This document shows, piece after piece, positions 35,857 to 48,374 of a stretch of 64,000 nt of DNA; positions within the stretch are counted from its first letter, which is position 1, and each line of letters begins with the position of its first letter. The notes beneath the pieces are model-generated. The model was given only the letters and a program-made list of their open reading frames with translations, had not been told where the DNA came from and searched no databases. The position numbers and the translations under genes were made by a program. Source of the DNA: Oikopleura dioica (lineage: Eukaryota > Chordata > Appendicularia > Copelata > Oikopleuridae); contig OU015567.1 in assembly GCA_907165135.1 (NCBI GenBank), positions 439,001 to 503,000 on the forward strand, given 5' to 3'.

Positions 35857-36603
35857 TTATTCTTTGTTGGCGGCTTCTTCGGCCTTGCTGGCGTCCTCGA
35901 AGTTGCCTAAACAGCGGTCAAATTGAAGTAAGGGGTAGTTTCGTACCTTCAAGTTCGGGAACCTCATCGTCAGCCTTGGGTGCTTCAGCTCCAAGAGCGG
36001 CTTTCTTGAGAGCGGCGAAGCCTTCGGGGCCCATTTGGGAGACAATCTGCGGGAGCATCTCGGAGATCTGCTTCACCTGCGAGGAGCCAGAGATGGCGAA
36101 GGTGTTCGCGTTGGGGCTAGCTTGGACCTAAACGTAGTTTTCAGGAAAGAGTGGAAAATGGAGAGCGAGAGAAGCGGGGAAAATTAAAGGGCAGGGAAGT
36201 GTCTGCTCTCATAAAATACACCGATGCGTTAAAACTTCTTGAAAAGCGACGCTTCAAGGAATCATTCGGCGTCATCAACGGATGCCTGATCAGAGTCTCT
36301 GATTCAGTGATCGACGTCTCGCCATTGACATTTACCTTGGGATTGCTGAAGTGGAGGATGGTGCCGTCGTCCTTGAACATGTTAACTTCTTCGATTCCGG
36401 GGATCGGGTTGACTGAAAGCTTCTTCAACTGGCTCTGTAATTTCTTGTCGTCAGCGGAGGCGGCCTTGTGCACGATCTTCTTCTTTCTTCGCATAGTTCC
36501 TTTGCCTCCGATTTGAGCAGCGGCCTGAAAAGATTCTCACGCATTTTATTCTTTTACGCAAGGATCAAACCTGCATCTTGGCGAGTTTCTCCATGTTGAC
36601 CAT
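35857..36603 (-). CDS. BTF3: Nascent polypeptide-associated complex beta (BTF3)
   Basis: Ribosome-associated chaperone subunit. Exon 1 is [11 protein letters not shown] (36603 down). Exon 2 gives [20 protein letters not shown], carrying the ribosome-binding RRKKK motif, then [20 protein letters not shown] and ILHFSNPKV, the start of the NAC domain. Exon 3 gives [20 protein letters not shown] then [15 protein letters not shown]. The final exon ends [15 protein letters not shown] at 35857. Length and order match metazoan BTF3. Introns are short and GT-AG. Confidence 0.93.
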
Positions 36604-36919
36604 GATGATTGATAAATTACAAAGAAGCTACAAGTCTAAAAGAAAAGATCTCGTTAGCCCTTGATGAATAGGTTTTGCTGAACATGTTGTTTTTGAAGTG
36701 GAAATATCACGTGACACTTCCACTTGTGAGTGAAGCATTTTGGTACTTTAGATAGAAATGATTGCACTTAGTGGTAGGAGAAGAAAATTTGAAAATTGAA
36801 CAAAGAAAGAGATCAGAAAATTATCGTCAATCCATTGGAGCGTGTTCCAACTCTTCCGACTTCGTCACTGATCTGAGTGGAGTTGTATTCTCAATTTTCA
36901 ATTCTTATCAATGACGAGT

Positions 36920-39900
36920 TTACCTTTCTGATAGCGACTTCGAATACTTTTCTCGCTGCTCTCTCTTCCACTTTTTTATCTGTTCCTTCAGGTCTGGCCG
37001 CGGAATCACTAAAAAAGATATCTAGAAAACGCAAAATATGCGAAATTCTGGGCTGGTATCACCTCATGCGGTGCTAATCCTGATAAGTTATCCATGTGTA
37101 TTTTCAATCGACCTTGACTCTTTCAAAAAGGGATGAAGAAATATCTTGAGTTTTGACTCAGATGATCAAATCAGAAAGAAGCCTCAACCATAGTCATTCC
37201 CAAACTTCATTCAATGAAGGCTTACCTTCTTCGAGTGTCAAAGGCTGTCGGTTGAAAGGATCAATCGGCGTCACGAGCAACTGTCTGGCGATTGTATTTC
37301 GACAAAGAATTGCGCCGGACTTGGGCAACTCGACGGGGTCCTCCATGAGCGAGCCCATGATTGGATCACAGAACTCGTCTGGCGGCTCCTCCTCGAAGTC
37401 GATTTCCTCCTCGATGTAGTCTTGCAGGATGAGAATTAACTCTTTGAATTTTGCCCCAACTGTTTGTGCGCTCTAATTAAAATCATGTTAATCTTGTGAA
37501 CACAACTGCCAGACGTACTGGTAAACTACTGTTGAGGAGAATTTTTGCGCCTTCTTCAATCATTCCCATCGAAAAAGCTCGTTCATCCGCGCAAACTGCC
37601 TTGTTCCAGTTTTCAAAATCCGCCATGTTGACGTACAAAAGCGCTAGACTCTTGACCATATCAATCGGTCGGAAATTGATCTTCTTCGGATCCTTCACCT
37701 TGAGCATTTTTCGTTTCTTTCCGACGAGCATGTTCATGAAGAAATTCGCCATTTCAGCGATTCGCGAGACGAGAGTCGGATCGGCAAAGAGCGGCTGGCA
37801 ACCCTCGGAAAGGAGGCCAAAGAGATTCAGCGTCTCTTGGGATAAACCGACGTAACTGTAAGCTTGTCGGTAGAGCTTTTCTAGTCGATCCTTGTCTTCA
37901 TCTGTTCGGTCTTCTTTTAGCTCCAATGTTCTAGGAAGTTTTAAGATATTGGTTTGACCATGATCTGTACCTGATTTCTTGAAATGTTTCCATGCTTTTG
38001 CCCATCATCGAATTCGTATCATCGATCAGCAAACTTATGAATCTCAAAAACAGCGGCTGCTTGCTCATATCATCCAGCGCCTCTTCCGACAGCTTCACAA
38101 TTTCCTTCCTGTACTCTTCCATTTTCCAAAGCCCATCCAAAACAGTATAAAACGGCATTCGGAAAGTAAACTTCGAATCAAAGCCTTCATCGTCGGTGAC
38201 AAGTTCACAGTCGCAGAAAACGCCAATGACGGCTTTGGCGAGTCCGTATTTGTCTTCGAAGTTCTTGATCGCCGAGTGTCGCAGCTGGCCGACCATGGTT
38301 AGGACGGATCCGGCATGGGAGCCGTCTCCTTCGCGCCGCCGGTCAAAAGGAGTGCAGATGGTTAAAAGAGGGCCGAGGTCTTTTCGTAGATGCGGGTTGA
38401 AGGCATAGGTGGGTCCTTTCATGTACAAAACGATATAAGTATAGGCAGTGTGCAAGAAATCCTCGTCCACGGCGTCGGCGAGAAAGTCCTTTTCGAAACG
38501 GCTCAATTGTCCCATCACATCGTTGATATTTTCAAGAACGAATTCGGGAATGCTCATCAGGCTCTCCGGCGTTTCGTTAGCCACGTTGATAAGGAATTTC
38601 ATCGTCAAGCGGAAGAATGAGAAGCAGGCAAATTTGAAGTTGCTTTCCATCAGAATCGCGTTAAGCGTGTAAATCTTATTGTTTAAGTAGTGTAACTGTA
38701 ACTTGGCCATTTGCGCTTCTCGATTGTTTCCGTCGCGCTCAGCCTCAATCAGGCGGTTTTGGAGCTGCCGCATCATGTGCTGCATTTGGTAGTTGAACTG
38801 GGAGATGACGGGATGAAGGCTTTGCCGCATGGACAAATGGAGCAGCCAAAAAAGTGTTCCGTAGCTGGCAGCTTTTTCATCAAAGATGCTCTCGTCCAAG
38901 TTCGGTGCTTGATTTGACAGCTCGCGTGATTCAACAGGCTGAAGAGTGCTCTGACGCGTAAAAAGATCGAATCGCAGTCGATCCGCGAAACACCAGTCCG
39001 ACTGAATATTTAGTTCGGAAAGTGGCTTCTTGATGAATCCCTTCACAGCTTGGAGAAGCAGTGACGTGATCGACAAACTCTGGGCGAACTTGATCGACAG
39101 TTTGCCCATGGGATCACGAATCGTTGAAGCCGTGTTGCCTTCTTCCTTGTTGTCGTTGAGGATGTTGAAGAGGATTTTCAACAAGCCCGATCTGCTCAAA
39201 TCGTCTTGAAGAGCCACCTTCATCATTCGGTGCAAATTCTGAGTGTACAAGCTCATCGTGTGGCGGATAATTCCAATTTCTTCCTCCAACCCGTTGCGGG
39301 TCTTGTAACTCTTGTCAAAGTCCTTGAAGAAGGGGTAGAGATTAGGGTTGACTTGAAATGCGTCTGGGAAGGGATTCTTCGAGAAGATGTGGCGAAAAGG
39401 GCAAAGCTTCGACTCGGCGAGGGAGAACTGGACTAGGCAACGCATCGAGTAGACGGACTACCAACTGACTGGTCAAAAATCATTGTTGGAAAAGGGTTTT
39501 TATGGGGCATTCCATCGAATAAGAGGGACGTGAAATCGAAGATAGATTTTTGACCATTCCGAAAAGATCTCCGACGCTTTGAACAAAACCATGGAAGTGT
39601 CGGTCAAGCTCGTTTGGGAAATGGAAACGGAGAAGCTCGAGCAAATGAATCTCAGCCCAATGGCTGGTCCATAAGCCGCGGCTGCGTTGATTGCCCAGCA
39701 AGCTGCCTCGTTGGAGACACCTGAATCGACAGGGGTGGAGCTTGTCGCGGCGTTGTAAATGGCGACGGCTAGCATTCGACGAGTAGACATGCGTTTCCCA
39801 AGTGCGGAGCCAAAAGCCCTCTCGGCGGCGAATTTGATAGGCGACGAGGTCTAGAGCTAACATGTGAATCGACTGGGGAAGCCGTTTCTTAGGATGTTTA

Positions 39901-40355
39901 CGAGATAGATGCGCCTAACATAGAAACATCTTGTTTCCATTACATGAAGAATGATCGCAAATGTAATGCTGACGATGTTTCTATGACGCGTCATCCTTAC
40001 CGAATAAATAACGGCAACCATCTTTAGCATCCAGCTGTCTCCCGATCTAGGTGTTCCACTCCCACCGAGGAGGTAATCTCCCGGACCTTCCAAATCAGCG
40101 CGTTGTAAAATAGCTTCCTCCAGATTCAAAGCGCTGAAGAACGTCTCCTCGCCAACCATGTTTGGGAGCAGCACTGCCGGAAGAATTTCTTCTTCCATAT
40201 TCAGCGTAATCTTGAAGAGCCTGTGACGAGTTAGACAACTGTGAAGTAAACGGAAATTCTGATCGATGATGTAACCCGGACCTGACAACGTCATCGTGGA
40301 AGATCTTGGGGTCCGCTTTCGGCTTCTTGAACAGAGCGAACGGATTTTCCGTCAT
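36920..40355 (-). CDS. UBE4B: Ubiquitin chain elongation factor E4 (UFD2/UBE4B type)
   Basis: An E4/U-box ligase that extends ubiquitin chains. The start is [20 protein letters not shown]. The UFD2 core occupies a large exon (39445-37931): [56 protein letters not shown]. The next exon has [40 protein letters not shown] and [13 protein letters not shown]. The U-box exon encodes [20 protein letters not shown] and [13 protein letters not shown], and the last short exon [20 protein letters not shown] ends at 36920. The U-box lacks zinc ligands, as expected. The exon at 39480-39860 is open in more than one frame, so its exact reading is uncertain. UBE4A cannot be fully excluded. Confidence 0.85.
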
Positions 40356-40451
40356 TCTAAATTGCGGAAAAGATTATACAACTGGATGAAATTGAATGAG
40401 TGAGAAAGTATGGTAAAGGCTAATGAAGAGGGGAGTGGAAGAAGAAGAGAA

Positions 40452-41455
40452 TCAGGACATGAAGGATTTGTCATCTTTTGCGTGGAGGAGATAGTTGACG
40501 TCCAGCGAGTTAGACCATTGCCACTCGTTTGTAAATGGATTCCATCTCATTCCTTGATCATTTTTTATACAATTTTATCGATTGAGAGTTACCTTTTATA
40601 TCCTCCACTCTGAATTTAACCTCCCTCAGATCCATGATCAGCTCTTCCACCGTCACAAATTTATCCCAATCATGAGTTCCTCGGGGCAAGAGTCCAGCAA
40701 ATCGTTCTGCCAGTTCTATCGCTAGAATTCGCGACTGTATCGTTCTGTTGATCGTCGTTAACACCAAGTCGCCGTCTTTTTTCACCAAATTTGAGCAGTA
40801 AGCGACGAAGGCCCACGGTTCTTCGACGTGTTCAAGAACTTCTGAGCTTCTGAAAAAACGTAAAATCAATTCAAATCGAGTCTATTTACATTACCAGGTC
40901 GAATCTGGATTCAATTTCTTGTAAATCTTCGACGAGAACATCCAAATAAGTCAAGTTTTCAATCCCTTTTCGCTTCCTTCTTTCTTCGGCGACAGAAATG
41001 AGCTCTTCGCTAGCGTCAATTGCCGTCACTTCTGCTCCTAATTGAGCAAGACCTTCTGCTAGAATTCCACCGCCGCAGCCGACGTCGAGGATCTTTTTTC
41101 CGAAAAGTGGGAGCCCGGGAGGAGGGTTTGAGACGGTTTTGCGCAGAAGATCGCGGACGTAGCCGACTCGCAGCTTGTTCAGACTGTGAAGGGGCGAGTT
41201 TTGGCCATTCTAGAGGCGAAATTTAGAGATTCGTATTCTATGACCTTTTCGTCGAAACTGTTACAGGACCCTGACTCAGGTTGAAGAACCCAGATTATTT
41301 TATGAAATACTGACCTGATCCCACCAGTCTCGATTCATAGCGCCAAATTTCGCAACTTCGGAATCATTTAGCGTCCCAATTGACCTTGAACTTCTTGTGA
41401 TCTGACCTCGAGCGACCTCTAGTGACCTGAGAAGTGACCTCGGCCGACGGAACAT
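40452..41455 (-). CDS. COQ3: Ubiquinone biosynthesis O-methyltransferase
   Basis: A SAM-dependent mitochondrial enzyme carrying out both O-methylations in coenzyme Q synthesis. The start at 41455, MFRRPRSLLRSLEVARGQIT, is Arg-rich and suits a mitochondrial presequence. It is followed by KFGAMNRDWWDQ (family 'WWD'), LHSLNKLRVGYVRDL, SAM motif ILDVGCGGGILAEGLAQLGA, acidic AIDAS, FDLVISSEVLEHVEEPW across an intron, and a C-terminal MRWNPFTNEWQWSNSLDVNY ending LLHAKDD. The order and length (about 290 aa) match COQ3. Introns are GT-AG. Confidence 0.92.
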
Positions 41456-42101
41456 TTGCTTTTCTCGACTCAATAAAATAAGAATTGAAATAGGAAAAAA
41501 TGGCTCGTTCGAGAAATGGACGCGTGAGAATTGACCAATCAAGGGACGCGGTAGCGTGACTTGGCCAATTTCATTTGGAGACTTTTAGACGTGGCCTTTA
41601 GTCGCTAAAAGGACTGATATTTGGATTTTGATGTCTAAAATATCAACTTCAACCAGAAGTGACTAAATTTAGCAATGATAATATCGATTTCAAAAATTTT
41701 GATTTCAGGAGAAATCTGAGGGATCCAGTATCTCGTTTAGCACTGTAACATTGACTGTACGAGCTACGGTATTCAAAAATGGGGTCTGGTATTTCCTTTA
41801 TTGGCAATTCACTGGTGTAGGTTTCTTTCTATCTGCGTCAATGAAATCATCGAAGATGATTCTATTCAAAAGAAAGAAATGTTAATTTTATCAAAATTTT
41901 TACATTTCTTTGATGACTAAAGTGATGTTAGAGCAATGTGCGCTTCGTTTTTTTATGCTTTGCACCCTGGAATAATTTCATTGACGCAGATTGAAAGAAA
42001 TCATTCTCACCGAATTGCCAAAAGGGAATAACAGGGCCTTTTGGTTTTTCGTTTACCGAAAGGAGTGATTTCCTTGTTACTCGATTTCCATTCTCGTTTC
42101 G

Positions 42102-42649
42102 ACATATGCGGTCAATCTTCGGGGTAGGGATCCCGAAGAATAGACGATTAGGGACAATCAGATTTGATAATTATCTACTTTGAAAATAGTTTACTTAAGT
42201 TAACTGTTAAAAACTTTCAATAAGAGAGTTGTTAATTGGCTTTCAATCTTTAGGACGAATTCTTATTCGGAAATCCCTCAATTTTGGTCGGAAATATCGG
42301 TCACTTATATAAAATACAATGTATTATTCATTAAATTATTATTCATTCATAAATTTATTGAAATTAATAACATCGGATTTCTATTTGTTTGATAGTTTTT
42401 CATAGCAGAAAAATCTATTGAAAAATTAAATATGCTGATCTTTTATAATATTCATCTTCAAAGTATTTTTTGACCCCGAAGATTCACCACAAAGTTGATC
42501 GGTTATTCTTCGTCTCCGGATTTTCGAGACCCCGAAGATTGGCCGCATTTTTTATCGGTAGCTCTTCGGGATTTTACCCCGAAGATTGAGCGTATTTAAA
42601 ATCGTCTATTCTTCGGGATCCCTACCCCGAAGATTGACCACGTATGACC
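42102..42649. mobile_element. 548-bp element with 40-bp inverted repeats
   Basis: The left end reads GGTCAATCTTCGGGGTAGGG then ATCCCGAAGAATAGACGAT; the right end is its complement almost base for base. Further copies of 'ccccgaagatt' and 'tcttcggg' lie in the right half (near 42475, 42535, 42580). AT-rich centre, no ORF. Target duplication uncertain because the repeat extends into the catatg/cgtatg flanks. Confidence 0.75.
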
Positions 42650-42842
42650 TCTCGTTTTCATCTTGATGATCTCACCAAATATATCAGCACACAGAATCAA
42701 AGAGGCTTTTCTTGGCTAGACACTGTCTACTAGACAGTCTTATTGGGGGATGTTTAATGACTTCAAATTGACAAATATTGCAGTAATAAATATAACGACT
42801 CGTAACTTACGAGGGAGTATATTTGACCAGAAAAAATTCAAA

Positions 42843-43325
42843 TTATGCATTTGGATTGGCAGGAGCTTTCCAGAAGGTCTTCGCTTCAGCAACACACATG
42901 ATATGATGCTCGGGAAAATCCATGTTTTCTAGAGGAACGATCGCAGTCGAACCGGTAAGCAAGCACCAGTCTCGACGCTTTGCCTCGATCCACTTCACAT
43001 TCTTTATTCCTAGAAAAATTTTAGGTTTTACATCATTATCAACAAGCTTACCGTTGAGAATAACCTGGACATCATCGGATCCCATGTGCTTCGTAGCAAC
43101 TCCATTCTTAAACGCCCAGGGGGTATCCTTAGCAACTTGCTTGGTGAGCTCGAACTCAAAATCAGCGTGAGTATACTTCGCAGCGTCGCGGAAGTAAACG
43201 TCGCCAAGTCGGTAGACGTCTGTGCTGTCGACAAGATCGATCTGAATCTCGCCGCTTCGGAGCTTTTTCACAAAGTCCATTCCACAAACATTCTTGGTCC
43301 AGAAGGCGTCGCCCCCGTAGCCCCC
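42843..43325 (-). CDS. Unrecognised protein, 5' end missing
   Basis: From an acceptor (ggctttag) at about 43326 the frame reads GGYGGDAFWTKNVCGMDFVK, then EIQIDLVDSTDVYRLGDVYF and FEFELTKQVAKDTPWAFKNG. A probable 42-base GT-AG intron (about 43015-43056) joins VILNG to IKNVKWIEAKRRDWCLLTGS. The end is VAEAKTFWKAPANPNA. No domain is recognised; strand-rich, no membrane span. The start exon is absent: upstream DNA is C-rich and repeat-like (43320-43400), so the gene may be truncated by an insertion, or its first exon may lie farther away. Confidence 0.55.
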   Translation of the reverse strand, partial: GGYGGDAFWTKNVCGMDFVKKLRSGEIQIDLVDSTDVYRLGDVYFRDAAKYTHADFEFELTKQVAKDTPWAFKNGVATKHMGSDDVQVILNGKLVDNDVKPKIFLGIKNVKWIEAKRRDWCLLTGSTAIVPLENMDFPEHHIMCVAEAKTFWKAPANPNA

Positions 43326-43881
43326 TAAAGCCTTATCCAGGCAGCTAGGCCCTCCGACCCCCCCCCCCTTAGGCCTTATCCCCCAGTAGGTATACTATCC
43401 CTAACTAAGAAAAGGCTTGGTATCATACAGTATGATTCATACTAATTCTACTGGTAGTTAAAATACAGAAGAATTGGTCCTGTACCATTCCGTATAAAAA
43501 TAAATCTACAAAAATATATCTTCCTTCATTTTTAGCGGATAATAATTTTCGAAGCCTTGAGAACTTGCAGCTCAGACAGCGATTTTCTGCTCATACTGTC
43601 AGATTAGTCTGAAAAAGAATAGCGAGAAAGTGTAATTGGCAATTGCATCTTTTTTAAATTGTATTTTTGACAGAAAACCATTTGCGTATTGTAGTTGCTG
43701 CTTTCTCCTTTTTGGACAAAGAATTTGCCCTTTTTATATTAAAAAACGCGATCAATCAGAAAAAGGCGCCGCCTTTTCAGCTCTCAGCTCGACCACTTCT
43801 TTTCTTCCAAAAAACGTCTGTCAGTGCATTATTGAGAATATTCAACCAAAGAAAAATATCTTCTTTTTTTTTCGAAATAAA

Positions 43882-44458
43882 ATGGACAGAGTTGAGAAGG
43901 AGCGTTTATTCAAGAGATGCCTGAAGTCAGAATCGTATTGTCCGGAAGGAATCGCCTTTTGCTTCTTTTTGGTTATTGGAACTCTCGGGATTTTGTTGCT
44001 TATTACGACGAAAGTTATGGTGAGGCCTTCATATCTGGCAAAAATATTTTTTTTCGAATAATTTTTATCTGATTTTTTTGACGAAAAAATGACTTTTTCT
44101 GATATAAAAAAATATTTTTTTTTGAAAATTTTTTTTTTCACGACAAAATGATTTATTTGTCAGAAATATTTTTTTGACAAAAAAATTTTTTTCTTTTTTT
44201 TTTGTTAATTATGCTAGAAAATGCGTTCAAAAACGACCGCTTTATTAAAATTCAGATGCGTCTGCAATTTGCGAATGGTTAATTTTTTATGTTAACCGCC
44301 TTGTATCACGTGGAAATATCCATTAACCCTATCCTTTAACCCTACTTCAGGAGTATCGAAAGCGGAGAAGATCGCAGTCTGATCTCAAGCAAATGATGCT
44401 TATCCCGCTTGCTATAGGAACGCCATCTCTGGCCGGGGTCAAGCTTAGCCTTCTTTAA
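43882..44458 (+). CDS. Small membrane protein, 81 aa, two exons
   Basis: Exon 1 (43882-44019) encodes MDRVEKERLFKRCLKSESYC then the membrane span GIAFCFFLVIGTLGILLLIT. Exon 2 (44351-44458, acceptor cctacttcag) encodes EYRKRRRSQSDLKQMMLIPL and ends GVKLSLL. The exons join in phase 0 with GT-AG borders. The basic stretch after the span predicts a cytosolic side. Not recognised. The intron is very T-rich with long T and A runs. Confidence 0.5.
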
Positions 44459-44987
44459 CTCCGTTTTCTTTATTCAGTTTTAGACAGGAGTTACTGTTAC
44501 TTTCGCTCGCTGTGCCAAGTCTGGAACGATAATGAGTTTGAATCCGCGCGAACTTTAATGAGAAAAAAAGGGATGACAGGGGGTTTAATTACTTTCGGGG
44601 TGATAATACGCTTCTTCTTCTTTTGAGGCTGAACTTATGAGACATGAATAAATATTTTAAATTAAAAAATATTCATAAAAAAGGGGCTCAAATCGACAAA
44701 AAATGCGACAAAAAAAATCGAATTTTAGGGAAATTTTGACAAAAATTTTGTTCGAAAATTGTCGCATTTTTGTCGATTTCGAGCATCCTTTTCTGAAAAA
44801 GGGGAGCATTTAGTTTCCTTATCGTCGATTTATCGTCTTCTCTGGGGAGAAAAAGACGACGCAATCCGATTAGACATATGGAATCGCAGTTCGTAGTCGA
44901 GTTACAGTAATATTTCAAAACTAAATGTGCATTTGAACGTGATTTCCCTCCTTTCTTTTTCGTCAAATCTCCCCATTCTTAGCATAA

Positions 44988-45277
44988 ATTGACCCCAAAG
45001 ATCCGCACAAACGAGCTGACCCCGATTCGAAGAACGCGAGCACAGTCTTCAACGAGCTCAACAAGGCAAAAAGCCTCCGAGACAAGCCGTACCAAGATTC
45101 ACCAGCGACGGTCAAGACGCTTTCCGTAAAATCGCGAATCAGCTCGGTCCGGAGCTCGATGAGATCGTCCTTCCGCCGCGCTGTTGGCCGAAAATCGAAA
45201 TTGTCGACACCAAGAGTCGTCAAAAACAAAAATGTTTTAGAGGTTACGCCTGATGCTTCTCCAAATCAACTTTTGTA
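44988..45277 (+). CDS. Possible terminal exon of a basic protein
   Basis: The plus-strand frame reads PHKRADPDSKNASTVFNELN, then SRISSVRSSMRSSFRRAVGR and VLEVTPDASPNQLL, with TAA at about 45277 followed at once by AATAAA. A possible acceptor is ccccaaag near 44987. The minus strand is also open here for 88 codons, so the strand is not certain; the poly(A) signal favours plus. No family recognised; Ser/Arg-rich. Confidence 0.35.
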
Positions 45278-45337
45278 AATAAAATAAACAATGATCAAAC
45301 ATCCAACAAGCTTTTATTTAAAAAAGCGCTCTAGAAT

Positions 45338-45625
45338 CTAAATTGCGTCAGAAGTTCCGAAAAAGCTTCCAATTGAACCGAGTGGTTTTTCGGGCTTTTT
45401 GACTTTTTCTTTTTCGTACCAAAATTTTCTTCCTTGTTGTTGTCTCTAGAAATTGAAAATTAACGATATTCAGTCTAAAATCCTTGCCTTGTAACTTTCT
45501 CCTTTGAAAATCTTCGGTTTCCTTGTTGTTTTCTTTTCACTCGCTTTTGCCGATTGTGGAGGTTTTGGAAGTGTCTTGTGGACTTTTTCTAGTCCTTTGA
45601 GAGCATCTTCTATCGATCCTTCCAT
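45338..45625 (-). CDS. Small basic protein, about 78-82 aa, GC-AG intron
   Basis: Exon 1 starts MEGSIEDALKGLEKVHKTLP and ends KPKIFKGESYK. Exon 2 gives RQQQGRKFWYEKEKVKKPEK then LGSIGSFFGTSDAI and a stop at 45338. The joining intron begins GCAAGG and ends TTTCTAG, a GC-AG intron of about 50 bases; the frame is kept. A minus-strand AATAAA follows. Lysine-rich, no membrane span. Not recognised. Confidence 0.55.
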
Positions 45626-46279
45626 CTCGATCGCTTCTCTCTCGTTTTCGAAGTGGAATTAGAAATATCGTAGTGCAGAAAACGGAAAATCCAAAGAGTC
45701 CATTATTTGAACACTTGAGATTAACTCGGGCTTTGTTGATTCGGTAGTTAGGACAAAACTAAGAAGGGGACGTCACGTGCCTGTCAAAACACTGTTTTAC
45801 AATACTGTACATAGGAAGATGGTCACAAGAAGATTCAACTGCCTTTATGCCAATAAGGGGCTCCCTTCATTATTTTTTTTCCGAAATTGGCAATAACGAG
45901 GAAGATGTCCTTAAAATCAACATCCCTTTTTTCTCATGAAGAAAAATGATTGACCGGGCCACCAGCTGCGCCCGCAATAAGAATCAATAAAGACCCGGTT
46001 GGATGAGAAAATACTTTTTTAGATTTATTGAGTTTTTTCTTCTTCTAATTCGTCATTGGCATGCCCCGCGGCGCGACCCCTTTTTTCACAATCACCCCTG
46101 CGGCGATCACTCTTTTTGCGCCACCACTCTTTTTTATTTTATTTTGTCAGTTTTAGATTTTCAAAAGTGTCAAAAAGGACAAGCTGCAAACGGCAAAAAT
46201 CAGAAAATTTTTCACTTTTGAAATCAAGGAAGAAAACAGAGCTGAAGAAAAGTGTTGTTGCAACTAAGGAAGAAAGAGT

Positions 46280-47671
46280 ATGGCTAGTATCTTGCTCCAG
46301 CTGTGCGGATATGTCGGAAATATCGTCTTTGGAATTGTGATGATTATTGGTAAGAAACTACTGTTCTTGTAACTGACCCTCGAGGCAGTAAAACAGACGT
46401 TTTGAGAATTTTCGGCCCTTCTTCAGAAGTTTTTTCGCGTATTTTGAATTCACTAGAAGACTTTTCTCGGACTAAACCAATTTTTGGAAGTGAATTTTTG
46501 GATAACCAATAAGATTGCTGTATTTGGCCTACCGGCCAATCAAAACCCTTTCCATAAAAATCTGTTCCAAAAATTGGTTCGACCACTTTTCTCGAAGATA
46601 TTCAGGAGGAAATCTGGCGTCAAGGGTTTGTATAATACAGGAGAGTTTCTCCTTGCGATGATTTCGTCAAAAATCGCCTTCTAGGACGAACCGGAGGAGA
46701 ATATCTTTCGTACAGTCAGACAGTCAGACAAAATCACCGACATTTCTCCCAAAAAAACTCCTTAGTTTCCGTTAGATTCTCGCTGATTTTAAATTTCAAC
46801 GCTCTTTTTTATCACGCCCTGTTTTCATCCTTATCAACCTCTAACAGTTCTTCTCCTTTCAGCGATAATGCTGCCCTACTGGCGAGTACAGGACGTGCAG
46901 TTTCAAGTGGACGAGTCGCAGTGGAAAAGTACGGGACTCTTCCGGCAATGCACATGGATCAATACAGGACACTACGATTGCTACAGAATCAGGAATTTTC
47001 TGTTCTCAGAAGATCGGAAAATTGACTTGGCGGTTTGTTTCATGGCTATGATCAGGTAAAGCTAATGGTCGATTGAATGGAAAACCTGTGTAGAAACCTC
47101 AGTCAGGGTCCTCAGAAAGCTGTGCTGGACCCTGACTCAGGTTTTTACGCAGGCTGCTGAGAAAAGAGCGACTCTGATTTTCAGTTTAAAAAATTGAAAA
47201 TTTAGTCTCATAATTTGGTTCTTAAATTTGATCTGCACGATTCCCGCGCTTTCCTGCACAATCTTCCTTGTCCAATACCGCCAGTACTCGAAAGAAAACT
47301 TCGTCTGCTGGTCTTCGATTGTCTTTGCCCTGTGCGCGTTTTTGAACATCGCTGCGGCCTCGCTTCACGCTGCTGTGACCGTTGCCGAGTATGAAAAATC
47401 AGCTGGATACCAATTTAGATTCAGATGGGGCTGTAGCATCTATTTGGCCTGGCTCAGCGGGTTGGGGATGCTGCTCTTCTCGGTGTTGCAGTTTACTGCT
47501 TCGCATAAAAGCAAGTTCGACCAAGAAGGTAATTTAATACAGCCAGAGTATTTTGCAACCCGATTTTTAGAGCGAGGATCGACTTTGATCGTCCACTCCG
47601 CCTCGACGAAGCACAAATTTGGCACCGAAAACAAATCGTTTCCTGCTACTCCTCCTTCTGGATTCATTTAA
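46280..47671 (+). CDS. Claudin-like tetraspan membrane protein, 228 aa
   Basis: Four exons join in frame: 46280-46349, 46863-47055, 47206-47528 and 47571-47671. TM1 is in MASILLQLCGYVGNIVFGIV. The first extracellular loop contains LPYWRV and GLFRQCTWINTGHYDC, matching the claudin W...GLW..C........C signature with Phe for the second Trp. Three more spans follow: IDLAVCFMAMIR into SLIIWFLNLICTIPALSC; FVCWSSIVFALCAFLNIAAA; CSIYLAWLSGLGMLLFSVLQ. The tail ends TPPSGFI, not a classic PDZ motif. Claudins seal paracellular junctions. A degenerate copy of the last exon lies near 48440-48510. Introns are GT-AG; the second contains a short palindromic repeat. Confidence 0.8.
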
Positions 47672-48374
47672 AAATCTCTTTTTCGACAAATTTGCCTTTT
47701 TCTGATTATAAAATGAAATTTCGTCATCCTTTGCAGTTTACTTGAAAAAAATTGTTGTTCATGGAAAAAATTTATAAGATACTCAAAATGGAACAAATAA
47801 AGACTTGTTCAAAAATACCTTTATCCTGATCATAATATCCGTATTATCAGTCATATTAACAACTTCCTCTTTTCTCACAGCCCGATGCGCATCGTTTCGA
47901 AAAGCTCATTTTTTAAATATGAGAATCAAAGAATGAAGAGCAAATTATGAAAATTTCTTTTTAATTTTGAGGGCAACATTCCGCCGATCAATTCAATTTG
48001 GAAGAATCTTCCAAATCTTAGATAAACAAATACGATTCTTTAATATTATTTCTGTCACTGCTGAGAGACACTCTTCTTTTTTTTTAAAAATGAAGTCAAA
48101 AGGCATATTATTTAGAACATGGGCTTTGTCATAATATATGACTGTGTAATCTAATAAATCCTAATATTGTATTTTCGTTCAAATATTATCTTTAAAATGA
48201 ATTCTAGAGGTAAGTTGTTTATTAGATGTGCTCGGTCCTGAAAAATATTCGATTCGCTTTCTGAATAAAAATTGCCCGTCTCAAGAGAATTATGATTATT
48301 GATTTATTTCTGATTACAAAAATGCAAATAAAACGACATTATAATAATATAGACTATATTATATAGTAACTGAG

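Noticed and set aside
43636-44141. Long frames on both strands in T/A-rich DNA
   Set aside because: Low-complexity T and A runs open every frame; only the short exon 43882-44019 has proper splice and start context.
44688-45229. Minus-strand frames of 92 and 88 codons
   Set aside because: Start codons are not ATG in one case, and the plus-strand stop is followed directly by a poly(A) signal; kept only as a possible plus-strand exon.
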